This document shows, in pieces, positions 6,936-14,475 of a stretch of 64,000 bases of DNA. Positions within the stretch are counted from its first letter, which is position 1, and the number at the start of each line of letters is the position of its first letter. Under the pieces are notes generated by a model that was given only the letters and a program-made list of their open reading frames with translations, made no database searches and had not been told where the DNA came from. The stretch covers positions 1,364,001-1,428,000 of the forward strand of contig NZ_JANBBE010000001.1 in NCBI RefSeq assembly GCF_024648825.1, given 5' to 3'. Position numbers and translations under genes: made by a program. The stretch is from Lentzea californiensis. GTDB taxonomy: Bacteria; Actinomycetota; Actinomycetes; Mycobacteriales; Pseudonocardiaceae.

Positions 6936-8039
6936 TCACGGCCCGAACCAGCGCTCCTCGGCACCACCGCGCGGCGGCCCCGAGGTCTTGCCGATGATCA
7001 GCTCGGTCGCGAGGTTCACCGACCGCGGCCGCGAGCGCTCGTTCGTGTCGAGCAGCAGCTTGCCCGCCGCCCGGCCCTTCTCCAGCACCGGCTGGCGGAC
7101 CGTCGTGAGCCCGGCCTCCTCGCCACCGCGGATGCCGTCGAAGCCGGTGACGGTGATGTCGTGCGGCACGCGCAGACCCCGGCGGCCCGCCTCGGTCATC
7201 GCGCCCAGCGCGAGGACGTCCGAGGTGCAGATCAGGGCGGTGACCTGGGGGTCGCGGTCGAGGACCTGGGCCGCGCCGGACGCGCCGGACGCCATGTTGT
7301 GGTCGAAGCGCTCGACGACGGGCACCTGCGACCAGTCGACGCCGGCCTCGCTGAACGCCTCGGCCAGGCCGGACAGGCGGTTGCGCTGCACGTGGAAGTG
7401 GGCGGCGTGCTGGCGGTCAGGCGTCACGAAGCCGTCGTTGCGGTCACGCGCGAGGCGCATGCACACGACGCCGATGCGGCGGTGGCCCAGACCGATCAGG
7501 TGCCTGGCGAGGTCGTACATCGCGCCGCGGTCGTCGATGCCGACGCGGTCCACGGTGCCGAGGTCCGGCTGGTCGCAGACGACGGTGGGCACCGGGCGTT
7601 CCAGCACGGCGGCGAGGTGCGGGTCGTCGTCCGGCACCGAGTAGACGACGAAGCCGTCGACGCCGGCGCGGTGGACCGACGCGACGTCCTCGCGTTCGGG
7701 GTTCGCGGGCACCAGCAGCAGGCCGGTGCCGGCGTCCTCGCACGCCAGCGCGAGACCTTCGAGGAAGCCGATCGCGGCCGGGTCGCGGAACGCGTAGGAG
7801 AGGTTCTCGGTGAGCAACAGGCCCACCGCCCCGGCCTTGCGCGTGCGCAACGAGCGCGCCACAGGATCCGGGCCGGGATAACCCAGCCTTCGGGCCGTGT
7901 CCAACACCCGCCGACGCAGCTCGGGAGAGAGCTGGTCGGGACGGTTGTACGCGTTGGACACCGTTGTCCGGGAAACGCCCAGCTCAGCGGCCAGAGAGGC
8001 CAGCGTCGCCGGACGTCGCACATGCATCGACCGCGCCAT
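6936..8039 (-). CDS. LacI-family transcriptional regulator
   Basis: About 367 residues. An N-terminal helix-turn-helix (TLASLAAELGVSRTTVSNAYNRPDQLS) and hinge are followed by a periplasmic-binding-protein-like effector domain (about residues 60-350). It probably binds DNA as a dimer and responds to a sugar or sugar phosphate; the ligand cannot be read from sequence. The ATG at 8039 (MARSMHVRRP) is chosen; an in-frame GTG nine codons upstream and an ATG four codons downstream are alternatives. It lies 116 bp downstream of a second LacI gene on the same strand. Its upstream region has the palindrome GGTTCAGAACC (8054-8064) and a DasR-like site (8142-8155), which suggests autoregulation and control by amino-sugar status. 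Confidence 0.92.
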   Translation of the reverse strand: MARSMHVRRPATLASLAAELGVSRTTVSNAYNRPDQLSPELRRRVLDTARRLGYPGPDPVARSLRTRKAGAVGLLLTENLSYAFRDPAAIGFLEGLALACEDAGTGLLLVPANPEREDVASVHRAGVDGFVVYSVPDDDPHLAAVLERPVPTVVCDQPDLGTVDRVGIDDRGAMYDLARHLIGLGHRRIGVVCMRLARDRNDGFVTPDRQHAAHFHVQRNRLSGLAEAFSEAGVDWSQVPVVERFDHNMASGASGAAQVLDRDPQVTALICTSDVLALGAMTEAGRRGLRVPHDITVTGFDGIRGGEEAGLTTVRQPVLEKGRAAGKLLLDTNERSRPRSVNLATELIIGKTSGPPRGGAEERWFGP

Positions 8040-8053
8040 GAAAGGACCGTAAC

Positions 8054-8064
8054 GGTTCAGAACC
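8054..8064. promoter_or_regulatory. Palindrome GGTTCAGAACC upstream of lacI gene
   Basis: An 11-bp perfect palindrome with one central base, 15 bp upstream of the LacI start codon at 8039. Its core TTCAGAA recurs at 8134-8140. The position suits an autoregulatory operator. It is inferred from symmetry only. Confidence 0.4.
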
Positions 8065-8141
8065 AATACGTGAAGTCAGGGTGACCTGCGTCCCTCAAAT
8101 GACGCATCCGCGCTGGTTGGCCCATCTGCCTTGTTCAGAAG

Positions 8142-8155
8142 TTGGTCCAGACCAA
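8142..8155. promoter_or_regulatory. DasR-responsive-element-like site (TTGGTCCAGACCAA)
   Basis: The core TGGTCCAGACCA matches the dre consensus of the GntR/HutC regulator DasR (TGGTCTAGACCA type), which governs N-acetylglucosamine and chitin use in Streptomyces. It is a 6+6 palindrome with a 2-bp centre. It lies about 105 bp upstream of the LacI gene ending at 6936 and directly after the stop codon of the other LacI gene. Confidence 0.5.
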
Positions 8156-9211
8156 TTAGGGCAATCGGTCATCTCGTTTCGGAGGCGCAGACGATTCCCT
8201 CACGACGAGCCGCGGCCGGAAGACGCGGGTGTAGTTGTCGGTGCTCTGCCTGCGGCGATCCGGGTCGAGGCGCAGCACGAGCTCGTCGATCGCGGCCGCG
8301 GCCATCTCCTCGATCGGCTGCGCGAGCGTGGTCAAAGCGGGCGACGAATAGGCAGCCAATGGAATGTCGTCGAACCCCACGACCGACAGCTCCTCGGGTA
8401 TCGAGATCCCCCTTTGGTGTGCCTCGCGCATGACGCCGAGCGCCATGTGGTCGGAGGAGCAGATCACCGCCGTCGGGCTCACCGTGTCGAGCAGCCGCGC
8501 CACGGCCTGACCGCCGCCCTCCGCGCTGAACGGCGCGTGCGACACGTACTCCGATCCCGCCGGCAGGTGGTCCTCCTCGAGCGCCGCGGCCCAGCCGGCG
8601 CGCTTCAGCCGGGACGGCAACGAGCGCGCGGGACCCGACACGAACCCGATCCGCTGGTGCCCGAGCTCGATCAGGTGCCGGGTCGCCATGTAACCCGCGA
8701 GCTGCTCGTCGACCGTCACGTCGGGCACGTCCAGCGCGGGCGTGGCGCCGTTCAGGAAGACCATGTGGACGCCGTCCGCCAGGAGCTTCGCGTAGTAGCT
8801 CGGGCGTGGCGCCTGGCCCAGCGGCACCTCGACGTTGGTGATCTCCGGCGACACGAACACCATGCCCTCGACCCCGCGGGCCAGGAGCATCCGGACGTAC
8901 TCCTCCTCACCCATCGGGGCGCCGCTGCGGGTGTTGCACAGCAGCGACGAGTAGCCCAGGCGCGCGGCCCGCGTCTCCAGCGCCTCGGCGAACGCGGGGA
9001 AGACCGGGTTCGAGAGCTCAGGCACGAGGAGGCCGATCACGCCGGTGCGTTGCAACGCACCGAGGCCGCGCGGGGTGTACGGCATCTCCGCGAGGACCGA
9101 CAGCACCCGCTGGCGGGTCTCCTCGTTCACACCTGCGCGCCTGTTGAGAACACGGCTCACGGTCGAGATGGACACCCCGGCTGCCCTCGCGATCTCGGAC
9201 AGTCCGGACAC
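8156..9211 (-). CDS. LacI-family regulator, probable MalR-type repressor of the adjacent importer
   Basis: 351 residues: helix-turn-helix LSEIARAAGVSISTVSRVLN at the extreme N-terminus, hinge, then a ligand-binding domain with SSDHMALGVMREA and VVGFDDIPLA typical of the family. It starts with GTG at 9211 behind a GGAGG ribosome site. It is divergent from the malE-like gene, with a 222-bp intergenic region holding three TTGCAA hexamers. This is the arrangement of malR and malEFG in Streptomyces, where such motifs bind MalR. The maltose/maltodextrin assignment therefore rests on synteny and operator type; another oligosaccharide is possible. Confidence 0.9.
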   Translation of the reverse strand: MSGLSEIARAAGVSISTVSRVLNRRAGVNEETRQRVLSVLAEMPYTPRGLGALQRTGVIGLLVPELSNPVFPAFAEALETRAARLGYSSLLCNTRSGAPMGEEEYVRMLLARGVEGMVFVSPEITNVEVPLGQAPRPSYYAKLLADGVHMVFLNGATPALDVPDVTVDEQLAGYMATRHLIELGHQRIGFVSGPARSLPSRLKRAGWAAALEEDHLPAGSEYVSHAPFSAEGGGQAVARLLDTVSPTAVICSSDHMALGVMREAHQRGISIPEELSVVGFDDIPLAAYSSPALTTLAQPIEEMAAAAIDELVLRLDPDRRRQSTDNYTRVFRPRLVVRESSAPPKRDDRLP

Positions 9212-9266
9212 GTTGCCTCCCAGCTCAGATCAGGTTTGGCGCAAGCCTGCCGTGTTAAGAAAAATT

Positions 9267-9381
9267 TTGCAACGCGGGTTTGCAAGACAGGGCCGTTACG
9301 GCTTGGTTACGGTTCACATCTTGACCTGACCATGGTTCGGGTAGTGAAATCGCCCGCAACATTCTCGCAAAACCTTGCAAG
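9267..9381. promoter_or_regulatory. TTGCAA hexamers in the malR-like/malE-like intergenic region
   Basis: TTGCAA occurs at 9267-9272, 9280-9285 and 9375-9380, the last within the palindrome CTTGCAAG. TTGCAG/TTGCAA repeats are known operator elements of maltose and amylase promoters in Streptomyces. A possible -35 (TTGACC, 9321-9326) lies between the sites. The exact promoter was not resolved. Confidence 0.5.
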
Positions 9382-9433
9382 ACCCTCGTCTCACTCGGAG
9401 ATGAGGCCCCAGCTGGAGGGAACGGCAGCAACG

Positions 9434-10693
9434 ATGCGACGGACAACCCTCGTGACCGCCATGGCGACGGGTGTCGCCCTCGTGCTCACCGCCTGCGGAA
9501 GCGGTGGATCGAGCAGCAACAGCGGATCCGACTCGGGCGAGGTGACCTTCTGGGACACCAGCGGTCCCAACGAGAGCCCGGTCTTCAAGAAGATCGCGGA
9601 AGGCTGTGCCACCAAGGACGGCTACAAGGTCAAGGTCGAGACGCAGGCCTTCGACGGCGCGCTCAACAACTACAAGACCGCCGCCCAGGGTGGTCAGGGC
9701 CCCGACGTCTTCCGGTCCGAGGTCGCGTGGGTGCCGCAGCTCGCGAAGCTGAGCTACGTCGCCGACCTGTCCGACACCGACCTCGCGAAGGACACCTCCG
9801 ACTTCCTGGAGGCCGCGCTGGGCTCCACGAAGTACGAGGGCAAGACCTACGCGGTGCCGCAGGTGACCGACTCGCTCGCGTTGCTGTACAACAAGAAGAA
9901 GCTCGCCGACGCCGGTGTCGAGCCGCCGAAGACGTGGGACGAGCTCAAGGCCGCCGCCTCGAAGCTGGGCGGCGAGAAGTCCTTCTTCCTCAACAACGAC
10001 GCGTACTACGCGCTGCCGTTCATCTACGGCGAGGGCGGCGACCTGGTCGACGCGTCCGCCAAGAAGATCGTCGTGAACTCCGCGCAGAACGTGAAGGCGC
10101 TGGAGACCGCGAAGGGCCTGCTCGACGCCAAGGCCGCCACCACGGCGCTCGACGCGACGAACTCCTACTCGAACATGCAGGCCGCGTTCACCAGCGGTGA
10201 GGCCGCCATGGTCATCAACGGTCCGTGGGCCGTCGCCGACTACCTCAAGGGCGCCGCGTTCACCGACAAGGCGAACCTCGGCATCGCGCCGGTGCCCGGC
10301 CCGTCCGCGGGCAAGGGCAGCGCGCCCGTCGGTGGCCACGACTACGTGATCCGCCAGGGCACCAAGGCGAAGCAGTCGTCCGTCAAGTTCATCCAGTGCA
10401 TGGCCTCGGTCGAGTCGCAGGCGACCATCGCCAAGGAACTGGGCCTGCTGCCGACCCGCAAGTCGGCCTACCAGAACGCCGACGTCAAGGCCAACGAGGT
10501 CGTGGCCGCGTTCGAGCCGGTCACCAAGACCGCGCACGAGCGTCCGTGGATCCCCGAGGGCGGCGAGCTGTTCGACCCGCTGAAGGTCGGCTACGCGGAC
10601 TTCCTGGCCGGCAAGAAGGACGCCAAGACCGCTCTCGACGACGTCGCGAAGGCGTACAAGGAGAAGGTCGTCACCGAGTACTCGATCGGCTGA
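9434..10693 (+). CDS. Sugar ABC transporter substrate-binding lipoprotein (MalE-like)
   Basis: 419 residues. A lipoprotein signal peptide ends in the lipobox LTAC with the acylated Cys at about residue 21, followed by a Gly/Ser-rich tether and a type 2 extracellular binding protein of the MalE family (EVTFWDTSGP at the start, PQVTDSLALLYNKK, GEAAMVINGPWA, TARPWIPEG-like end). It is anchored outside the membrane and delivers its ligand, probably maltose/maltodextrin, to the two permeases encoded downstream. The ATG at 9434 follows GGAGGG; an in-frame ATG at 9401 lies too far upstream for a normal signal peptide. The longer open frame reaching back to 8081 is antisense to the LacI gene and not real. 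Confidence 0.93.
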   Translation: MRRTTLVTAMATGVALVLTACGSGGSSSNSGSDSGEVTFWDTSGPNESPVFKKIAEGCATKDGYKVKVETQAFDGALNNYKTAAQGGQGPDVFRSEVAWVPQLAKLSYVADLSDTDLAKDTSDFLEAALGSTKYEGKTYAVPQVTDSLALLYNKKKLADAGVEPPKTWDELKAAASKLGGEKSFFLNNDAYYALPFIYGEGGDLVDASAKKIVVNSAQNVKALETAKGLLDAKAATTALDATNSYSNMQAAFTSGEAAMVINGPWAVADYLKGAAFTDKANLGIAPVPGPSAGKGSAPVGGHDYVIRQGTKAKQSSVKFIQCMASVESQATIAKELGLLPTRKSAYQNADVKANEVVAAFEPVTKTAHERPWIPEGGELFDPLKVGYADFLAGKKDAKTALDDVAKAYKEKVVTEYSIG

Positions 10694-10750
10694 TCGTGAC
10701 GAGCGGCCGGGGCTTCACCGCCCCGGCCGCTCGCCGGAAGGAGAGTCTCG

Positions 10751-11668
10751 GTGCGTCGGTTCCTGGACAGGTACTGGTACGCGTATGCGATGGTGCTGCC
10801 GGTCGTGGTGGTCATCGCGGTGTTGGTGCTCTACCCGCTCGCACAGGGCGTGTTCTTCACCTTCACGAACATCAACGAAGGCAACATCGCCAACCCGATC
10901 CTCGATCGGCCGGCCACCTACGACGTGGTGGGGTTCAAGAACTACCTCAACGTGCTGTCCGGCGGCGAGTCGTTCGGCGCGTTCTGGGGCACGCTGGTCC
11001 GCACGCTGATCTGGACTTTCTCGTGCGTGTTCTTCCACTACACCATCGGTCTTGGCCTTGCGTTGCTGCTGAACCGTGAGGTGCGCGGCCGCACTCTGTA
11101 CCGCGTGATGCTGATCCTGCCGTGGGCCGTCCCGGCGTTCATCAGCGCGTTCGCGTGGAAGTACATGTTCAACGCGCAGTACGGGATCATCAACCAGATC
11201 CTGCGCTCGATCGGCCTGCCGGACCCGGTGTGGCTCGGTCAGTCGAACTGGGCGCTCGTGTCGGTGATCATCGTGAACGTCTGGCTGGGCACGCCGTTCA
11301 TGATGGTGGCGCTGCTCGGTGGTCTGCAGTCGATCCCGGGTGACCTCTACGAGGCCGCCGAGATGGACGGAGCCACGCCGTGGCAGCAGTTCCTCCACAT
11401 CACGTTGCCGGGTCTGCGTTCCGTGTCATCGACGGTGGTGCTGCTCGGCATCATCTGGACGTTCAACATGTTCGCGGTGATCTACCTGATCGCCGGTCCG
11501 AACCCGAACACGCGGATTCTCGTGACCTACGCGTTCGAGCGGTTCTTCTCCGGAGCGTCACGCGACTACGCCATCGCGTCGACCTACGGCGTGCTGGTCC
11601 TTTCGGTGTTGTTGGTGTTCGCGGCGGTGTACCGGCGGGCGCTGCGCAAGCAGGGCGAGGTGTGGTGA
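10751..11668 (+). CDS. Sugar ABC transporter permease (MalF-like)
   Basis: A 305-residue integral membrane permease with six predicted transmembrane segments, without the long periplasmic loop of enterobacterial MalF. The EAA loop that contacts the ATPase is visible as EAAEMDGATPWQQFLHITLPGL. It starts with GTG at 10751 behind GGAAGGAGAG. Its stop overlaps the next start (TGATG at 11666-11670), so the two permeases are coupled. It forms the channel with the MalG-like protein. No ATPase is encoded directly in this operon. Confidence 0.92.
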   Translation: MRRFLDRYWYAYAMVLPVVVVIAVLVLYPLAQGVFFTFTNINEGNIANPILDRPATYDVVGFKNYLNVLSGGESFGAFWGTLVRTLIWTFSCVFFHYTIGLGLALLLNREVRGRTLYRVMLILPWAVPAFISAFAWKYMFNAQYGIINQILRSIGLPDPVWLGQSNWALVSVIIVNVWLGTPFMMVALLGGLQSIPGDLYEAAEMDGATPWQQFLHITLPGLRSVSSTVVLLGIIWTFNMFAVIYLIAGPNPNTRILVTYAFERFFSGASRDYAIASTYGVLVLSVLLVFAAVYRRALRKQGEVW

Positions 11669-12564
11669 TGACGCTCGACGCTTCGTCTCTCAAGGTGGTC
11701 AAGGCGGCGGGTCCCGTCCGCCGTCGCGCCGACCGTTCCGTCGGCGCTTCCATCGGCCTGCACGCCACGCTGATCATCGCCTCGCTCATCGCGGTGTTCC
11801 CGGTCTTCTGGGTGTTCGTCACCTCGCTGAAGCCGGACGCCCGTGCCGTCGAACCCACGCCCCGCCTGTTCAGCGAGTCCTCGGTGGACAACTACACGCG
11901 GATCCTGGCTGGGGACAAGGGGAACTTCCTCGCGTGGTTCGGCAACTCGGTCGTGATCGCGTTGCTCACCACGGTCATCGCGGTGTTCCTGTCGGCCACG
12001 ACCGGGTACGCGGCCTCGCGCTTCCGGTTCCCCGGCAAGCGATCGCTGATGATGTCGTTCCTGCTGGTGCAGATGTTCCCGTTCGCGGTGCTGATCGTGC
12101 CGCTGTACAACATCCTGATCGCCCTGGGGCTCAACGGATCCACGTTCGGCCTGGTGCTGGTCTACTGCACGACAGCGGTGCCGTTCTGCACGTACATGCT
12201 CAAGGGCTACTTCGACACGGTGCCGACGGACATCGACGAGGCCGGCCGGGTGGACGGCCTGTCGCCGTTCGGCGTGTTCTGGCGGCTGATCATGCCGCTG
12301 GCCAAGCCGGGCCTCGCCGTCACGTCGTTCTACGCGTTCCTGACGGCCTGGGGCGAGGTGGCGTTCGCGTCCGCCTTCCTGTCGGCGGCGGACGAGTCGA
12401 AGACGCTGGCGGTCGGGCTGCAGGTGTTCGTGCAGCAGAACCGGACCGAGTGGGGCCATCTCGCGGCCGCGTCCATTCTGGTCGCGATCCCCGCGATCAT
12501 CGTGTTCTACCTGGTGCAGCGCTTCCTGGTGCAGGGCCTCGCGTCCGGCGCGGTCAAGGGCTGA
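11668..12564 (+). CDS. Sugar ABC transporter permease (MalG-like)
   Basis: 298 residues with six predicted transmembrane segments and the EAA motif DEAGRVDGLSPFGVFWRLIM followed by PLAKPG. The ATG at 11668 overlaps the stop of the MalF-like gene. It is the partner permease of the importer. The 3' end overlaps the convergent reductase gene by 11 bp, so the importer operon ends here and has no room for an ATPase gene. Energy most likely comes from the MsiK-type ATPase encoded at 13283. Confidence 0.92.
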   Translation: MTLDASSLKVVKAAGPVRRRADRSVGASIGLHATLIIASLIAVFPVFWVFVTSLKPDARAVEPTPRLFSESSVDNYTRILAGDKGNFLAWFGNSVVIALLTTVIAVFLSATTGYAASRFRFPGKRSLMMSFLLVQMFPFAVLIVPLYNILIALGLNGSTFGLVLVYCTTAVPFCTYMLKGYFDTVPTDIDEAGRVDGLSPFGVFWRLIMPLAKPGLAVTSFYAFLTAWGEVAFASAFLSAADESKTLAVGLQVFVQQNRTEWGHLAAASILVAIPAIIVFYLVQRFLVQGLASGAVKG

Positions 12565-13099
12565 TCGTCTCCCGCACCGGCCGATACCGCACGTCCACCT
12601 CCGAGTGGGGGTCGGCGGTGTCGAGCCGGTGCAGGTGGATCGGCACCCCGCCGGGGTTGTCGTAGAACCGGACGCCGTCGCCGAGCAGCACCGGCGCGAT
12701 GTGCAGGGCGATCTCGTCGAGGAGCCCCCGCTCGATCAGCTGACGGCCGATGGTCGGCGAGAACACCTCGAGGTCCTTGCCGTCCGCGGCTTCGAGCCCG
12801 ATCCGCACCGCCTCCGCCACGTCGCAGGTCAGGAACGTGACGCCGTCGGCAGGCGTCGCGTCCTCCGGGTGGCGGGTCAGGATGAAGAGCTTCCCCGCGA
12901 ACTGGCCGCCGTAAGCGGTGCTGGGATCCGGGAACTGGTCCCAGCCCTTCCGGCCGCCGAGGATGGCGCCCGTGCGCTCGGCGTAGCCGCTGACGAGTCC
13001 GGGTCGGTCGGTCGTGTGGGCCAGCCAGCCGAAGCCGTTGTCCGGGGCGGCCACGAAGCCGTCCAGTGACATCGAGAAGTGCAGTCGCACGTTGCCCAT
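12554..13099 (-). CDS. Dihydrofolate reductase family protein (RibD C-terminal-like)
   Basis: 181 residues starting MGNVRLHFSMSLDGFVAAPD, the hallmark N-terminus of the small RibD-C/DHFR-fold reductases common in actinobacteria, followed by GGRKGWDQF and FSPTIGRQLIERGLLDEI near the NADPH-binding region. It is probably an NADPH-dependent reductase of unknown substrate, not the folate-pathway DHFR. The ATG at 13099 follows AGGAGAACC. It is divergent from the ABC ATPase gene, so the triple operator at 13172-13240 could also affect this gene. Confidence 0.85.
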   Translation of the reverse strand: MGNVRLHFSMSLDGFVAAPDNGFGWLAHTTDRPGLVSGYAERTGAILGGRKGWDQFPDPSTAYGGQFAGKLFILTRHPEDATPADGVTFLTCDVAEAVRIGLEAADGKDLEVFSPTIGRQLIERGLLDEIALHIAPVLLGDGVRFYDNPGGVPIHLHRLDTADPHSEVDVRYRPVRETISP

Positions 13100-13171
13100 C
13101 GGTTCTCCTCCTGTGTTCGGCGTTCGGAGGGGTAGACCGGGGTGCCGCGAAGAACTCATCGGCCCCTTCGG

Positions 13172-13240
13172 AACGTAAGCGCTTACGTTGGCGTGTACCG
13201 AAACGTAAGCGCTTACGTCTGTTCCCGTAAGCGCTTGCAA
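13172..13240. promoter_or_regulatory. Triple LacI-type operator
   Basis: Three copies of GTAAGCGCTTAC-type palindromes: a perfect 18-bp palindrome AACGTAAGCGCTTACGTT at 13172-13189, a 17/18 match at 13202-13219, and a third site CGTAAGCGCTTGCAA at 13226-13240. Sites 1 and 2 are spaced exactly 30 bp, about three helical turns. AAGCGCTT with a central CG is the usual LacI-family operator core. The third site merges with a TTGCAA hexamer like those before malE. The sites lie 43-111 bp upstream of the ATPase start at 13283. Confidence 0.85.
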
Positions 13241-13282
13241 TGCATAACGTCGCGCCCAGACAAGCGGTGAAAGGTGCGTCAC

Positions 13283-14377
13283 ATGGCAGAGGTGTCCTAC
13301 GTCAAGGCGTCGCGGATCTTCTCCGGCAACCCGCCGGTGAGGGCGGTCGACGAGCTCTCCCTCGAGGTGAGCGACGGCGAGTTCCTGGTGCTGGTCGGTC
13401 CGTCCGGTTCCGGCAAGTCGACGGCGCTGCGCATGCTCGCGGGTCTGGAGGACATCGACGAGGGCGCCATCAACATCGGTGGCAAGGACGTGACGAACGT
13501 GCCGCCGAAGGGCCGGGACATCGCCATGGTGTTCCAGTCGTACGCGCTGTACCCGCACATGACCGTCGCGGAGAACATGGGCTTCGCGCTCAAGCTGCGC
13601 GGTGTGCCGAAGACCGAGATCAAGGCGAAGGTCGAAGAGGCCGCCAAGATGCTCGACCTGCAGAAGTACCTGGAGCGCAAGCCGAAGGCGCTCTCCGGTG
13701 GTCAGCGCCAGCGCGTCGCCATGGGTCGCGCCATCGTGCGTGAGCCCTCCGTGTTCCTCATGGACGAGCCGCTGTCCAACCTGGACGCCAAGCTGCGCGT
13801 CGAGACGCGTGCGAACATCGCCGCCCTCCAGCAGCGCCTCGGCACCACCACGATCTACGTCACGCACGACCAGGTCGAGGCCATGACGATGGGCCACCGC
13901 GTCGCGGTGCTCAAGGACGGCCTGCTGCAGCAGTGCGACACGCCTCGCGCGCTGTACGACCGCCCGGCCAACGCGTTCGTCGCGGGCTTCATCGGCTCCC
14001 CGGCCATGAACCTCAAGACCGTGCCGATCTCGGCGGAGGGCGCGAAGCTCGACGGCGTCATCGTGCCGCTGAGCCGGGAGGCGCTCGCCGCCGCCGGTGG
14101 TCTGGACGAGGTCACCTTCGGCATCCGGCCCGAGGCGCTCGGCATCGTGTCGTCGAGCGAAGAGGGCATGGACATGACGGTCGAGCTGGTCGAGGAGCTC
14201 GGCGCCGACGCGCTCGTGCACGGTGCGGTGAAGATCGGCGACGCGTCGCAGCGCTTCGTCGTCCGCGTCGACGGCCGCACGCCGCCGACCCTGGGCCAGC
14301 ACGTCAAGGTGGCCGTCCGCGACACCACCGAGATCCACCTGTTCCACCCCGAGTCGGGCGAGCGCCTGGAGGCGTGA
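13283..14377 (+). CDS. Sugar ABC transporter ATP-binding protein (MsiK/UgpC-like)
   Basis: 364 residues. Walker A GPSGSGKST, signature LSGGQRQRVAMGRAI, Walker B VFLMDEPLSNLD, and switch His in VTHDQ are all present. A C-terminal TOBE/regulatory domain (about residues 235-364) follows, as in MalK, UgpC and MsiK. In Streptomyces MsiK energises several sugar importers. Two ATPase-less importers occur in this window, so a shared role is likely. The ATG at 13283 follows AAGG; a GTG at 13274 is the alternative. A strong terminator follows. Its regulation by a LacI-type repressor is suggested by the triple operator. Confidence 0.93.
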   Translation: MAEVSYVKASRIFSGNPPVRAVDELSLEVSDGEFLVLVGPSGSGKSTALRMLAGLEDIDEGAINIGGKDVTNVPPKGRDIAMVFQSYALYPHMTVAENMGFALKLRGVPKTEIKAKVEEAAKMLDLQKYLERKPKALSGGQRQRVAMGRAIVREPSVFLMDEPLSNLDAKLRVETRANIAALQQRLGTTTIYVTHDQVEAMTMGHRVAVLKDGLLQQCDTPRALYDRPANAFVAGFIGSPAMNLKTVPISAEGAKLDGVIVPLSREALAAAGGLDEVTFGIRPEALGIVSSSEEGMDMTVELVEELGADALVHGAVKIGDASQRFVVRVDGRTPPTLGQHVKVAVRDTTEIHLFHPESGERLEA

Positions 14378-14386
14378 GTCACTTCG

Positions 14387-14420
14387 AAAAGCCCCCGGCG
14401 TGACCGTCGGGGGCTTTTTC
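14387..14420 (+). terminator. Rho-independent terminator after the ABC ATPase gene
   Basis: The stem AAAAGCCCCCGGCG / CGTCGGGGGCTTTTT has a TGAC loop and ends in a T-run, starting about 10 bp after the stop codon. Confidence 0.85.
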
Positions 14421-14438
14421 GTGTCGTAAACTGAACTC

Positions 14439-14456
14439 GACAACGGTTTCCATTAC
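14439..14456. promoter_or_regulatory. Zur-box-like site upstream of znuA
   Basis: The sequence GACAACGGTTTCCATTAC matches the actinobacterial/mycobacterial Zur pattern (TGAAAACGGTTTTCATTA type), especially on the right half. It lies about 20-37 bp upstream of the znuA start, as expected for zinc repression. Confidence 0.65.
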
Positions 14457-14475
14457 CTGATCGAGGGACGGCGTG

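Noticed and set aside
8081..9433. N-terminal extension of the MalE-like protein by about 450 codons
   Set aside because: It is antisense to the LacI gene at 8156-9211; a lipoprotein signal peptide and ribosome site begin at 9434.
13100..14443. N-terminal extension of the RibD-like protein
   Set aside because: It runs antisense through the ABC ATPase gene; the family N-terminus and ribosome site lie at 13099.
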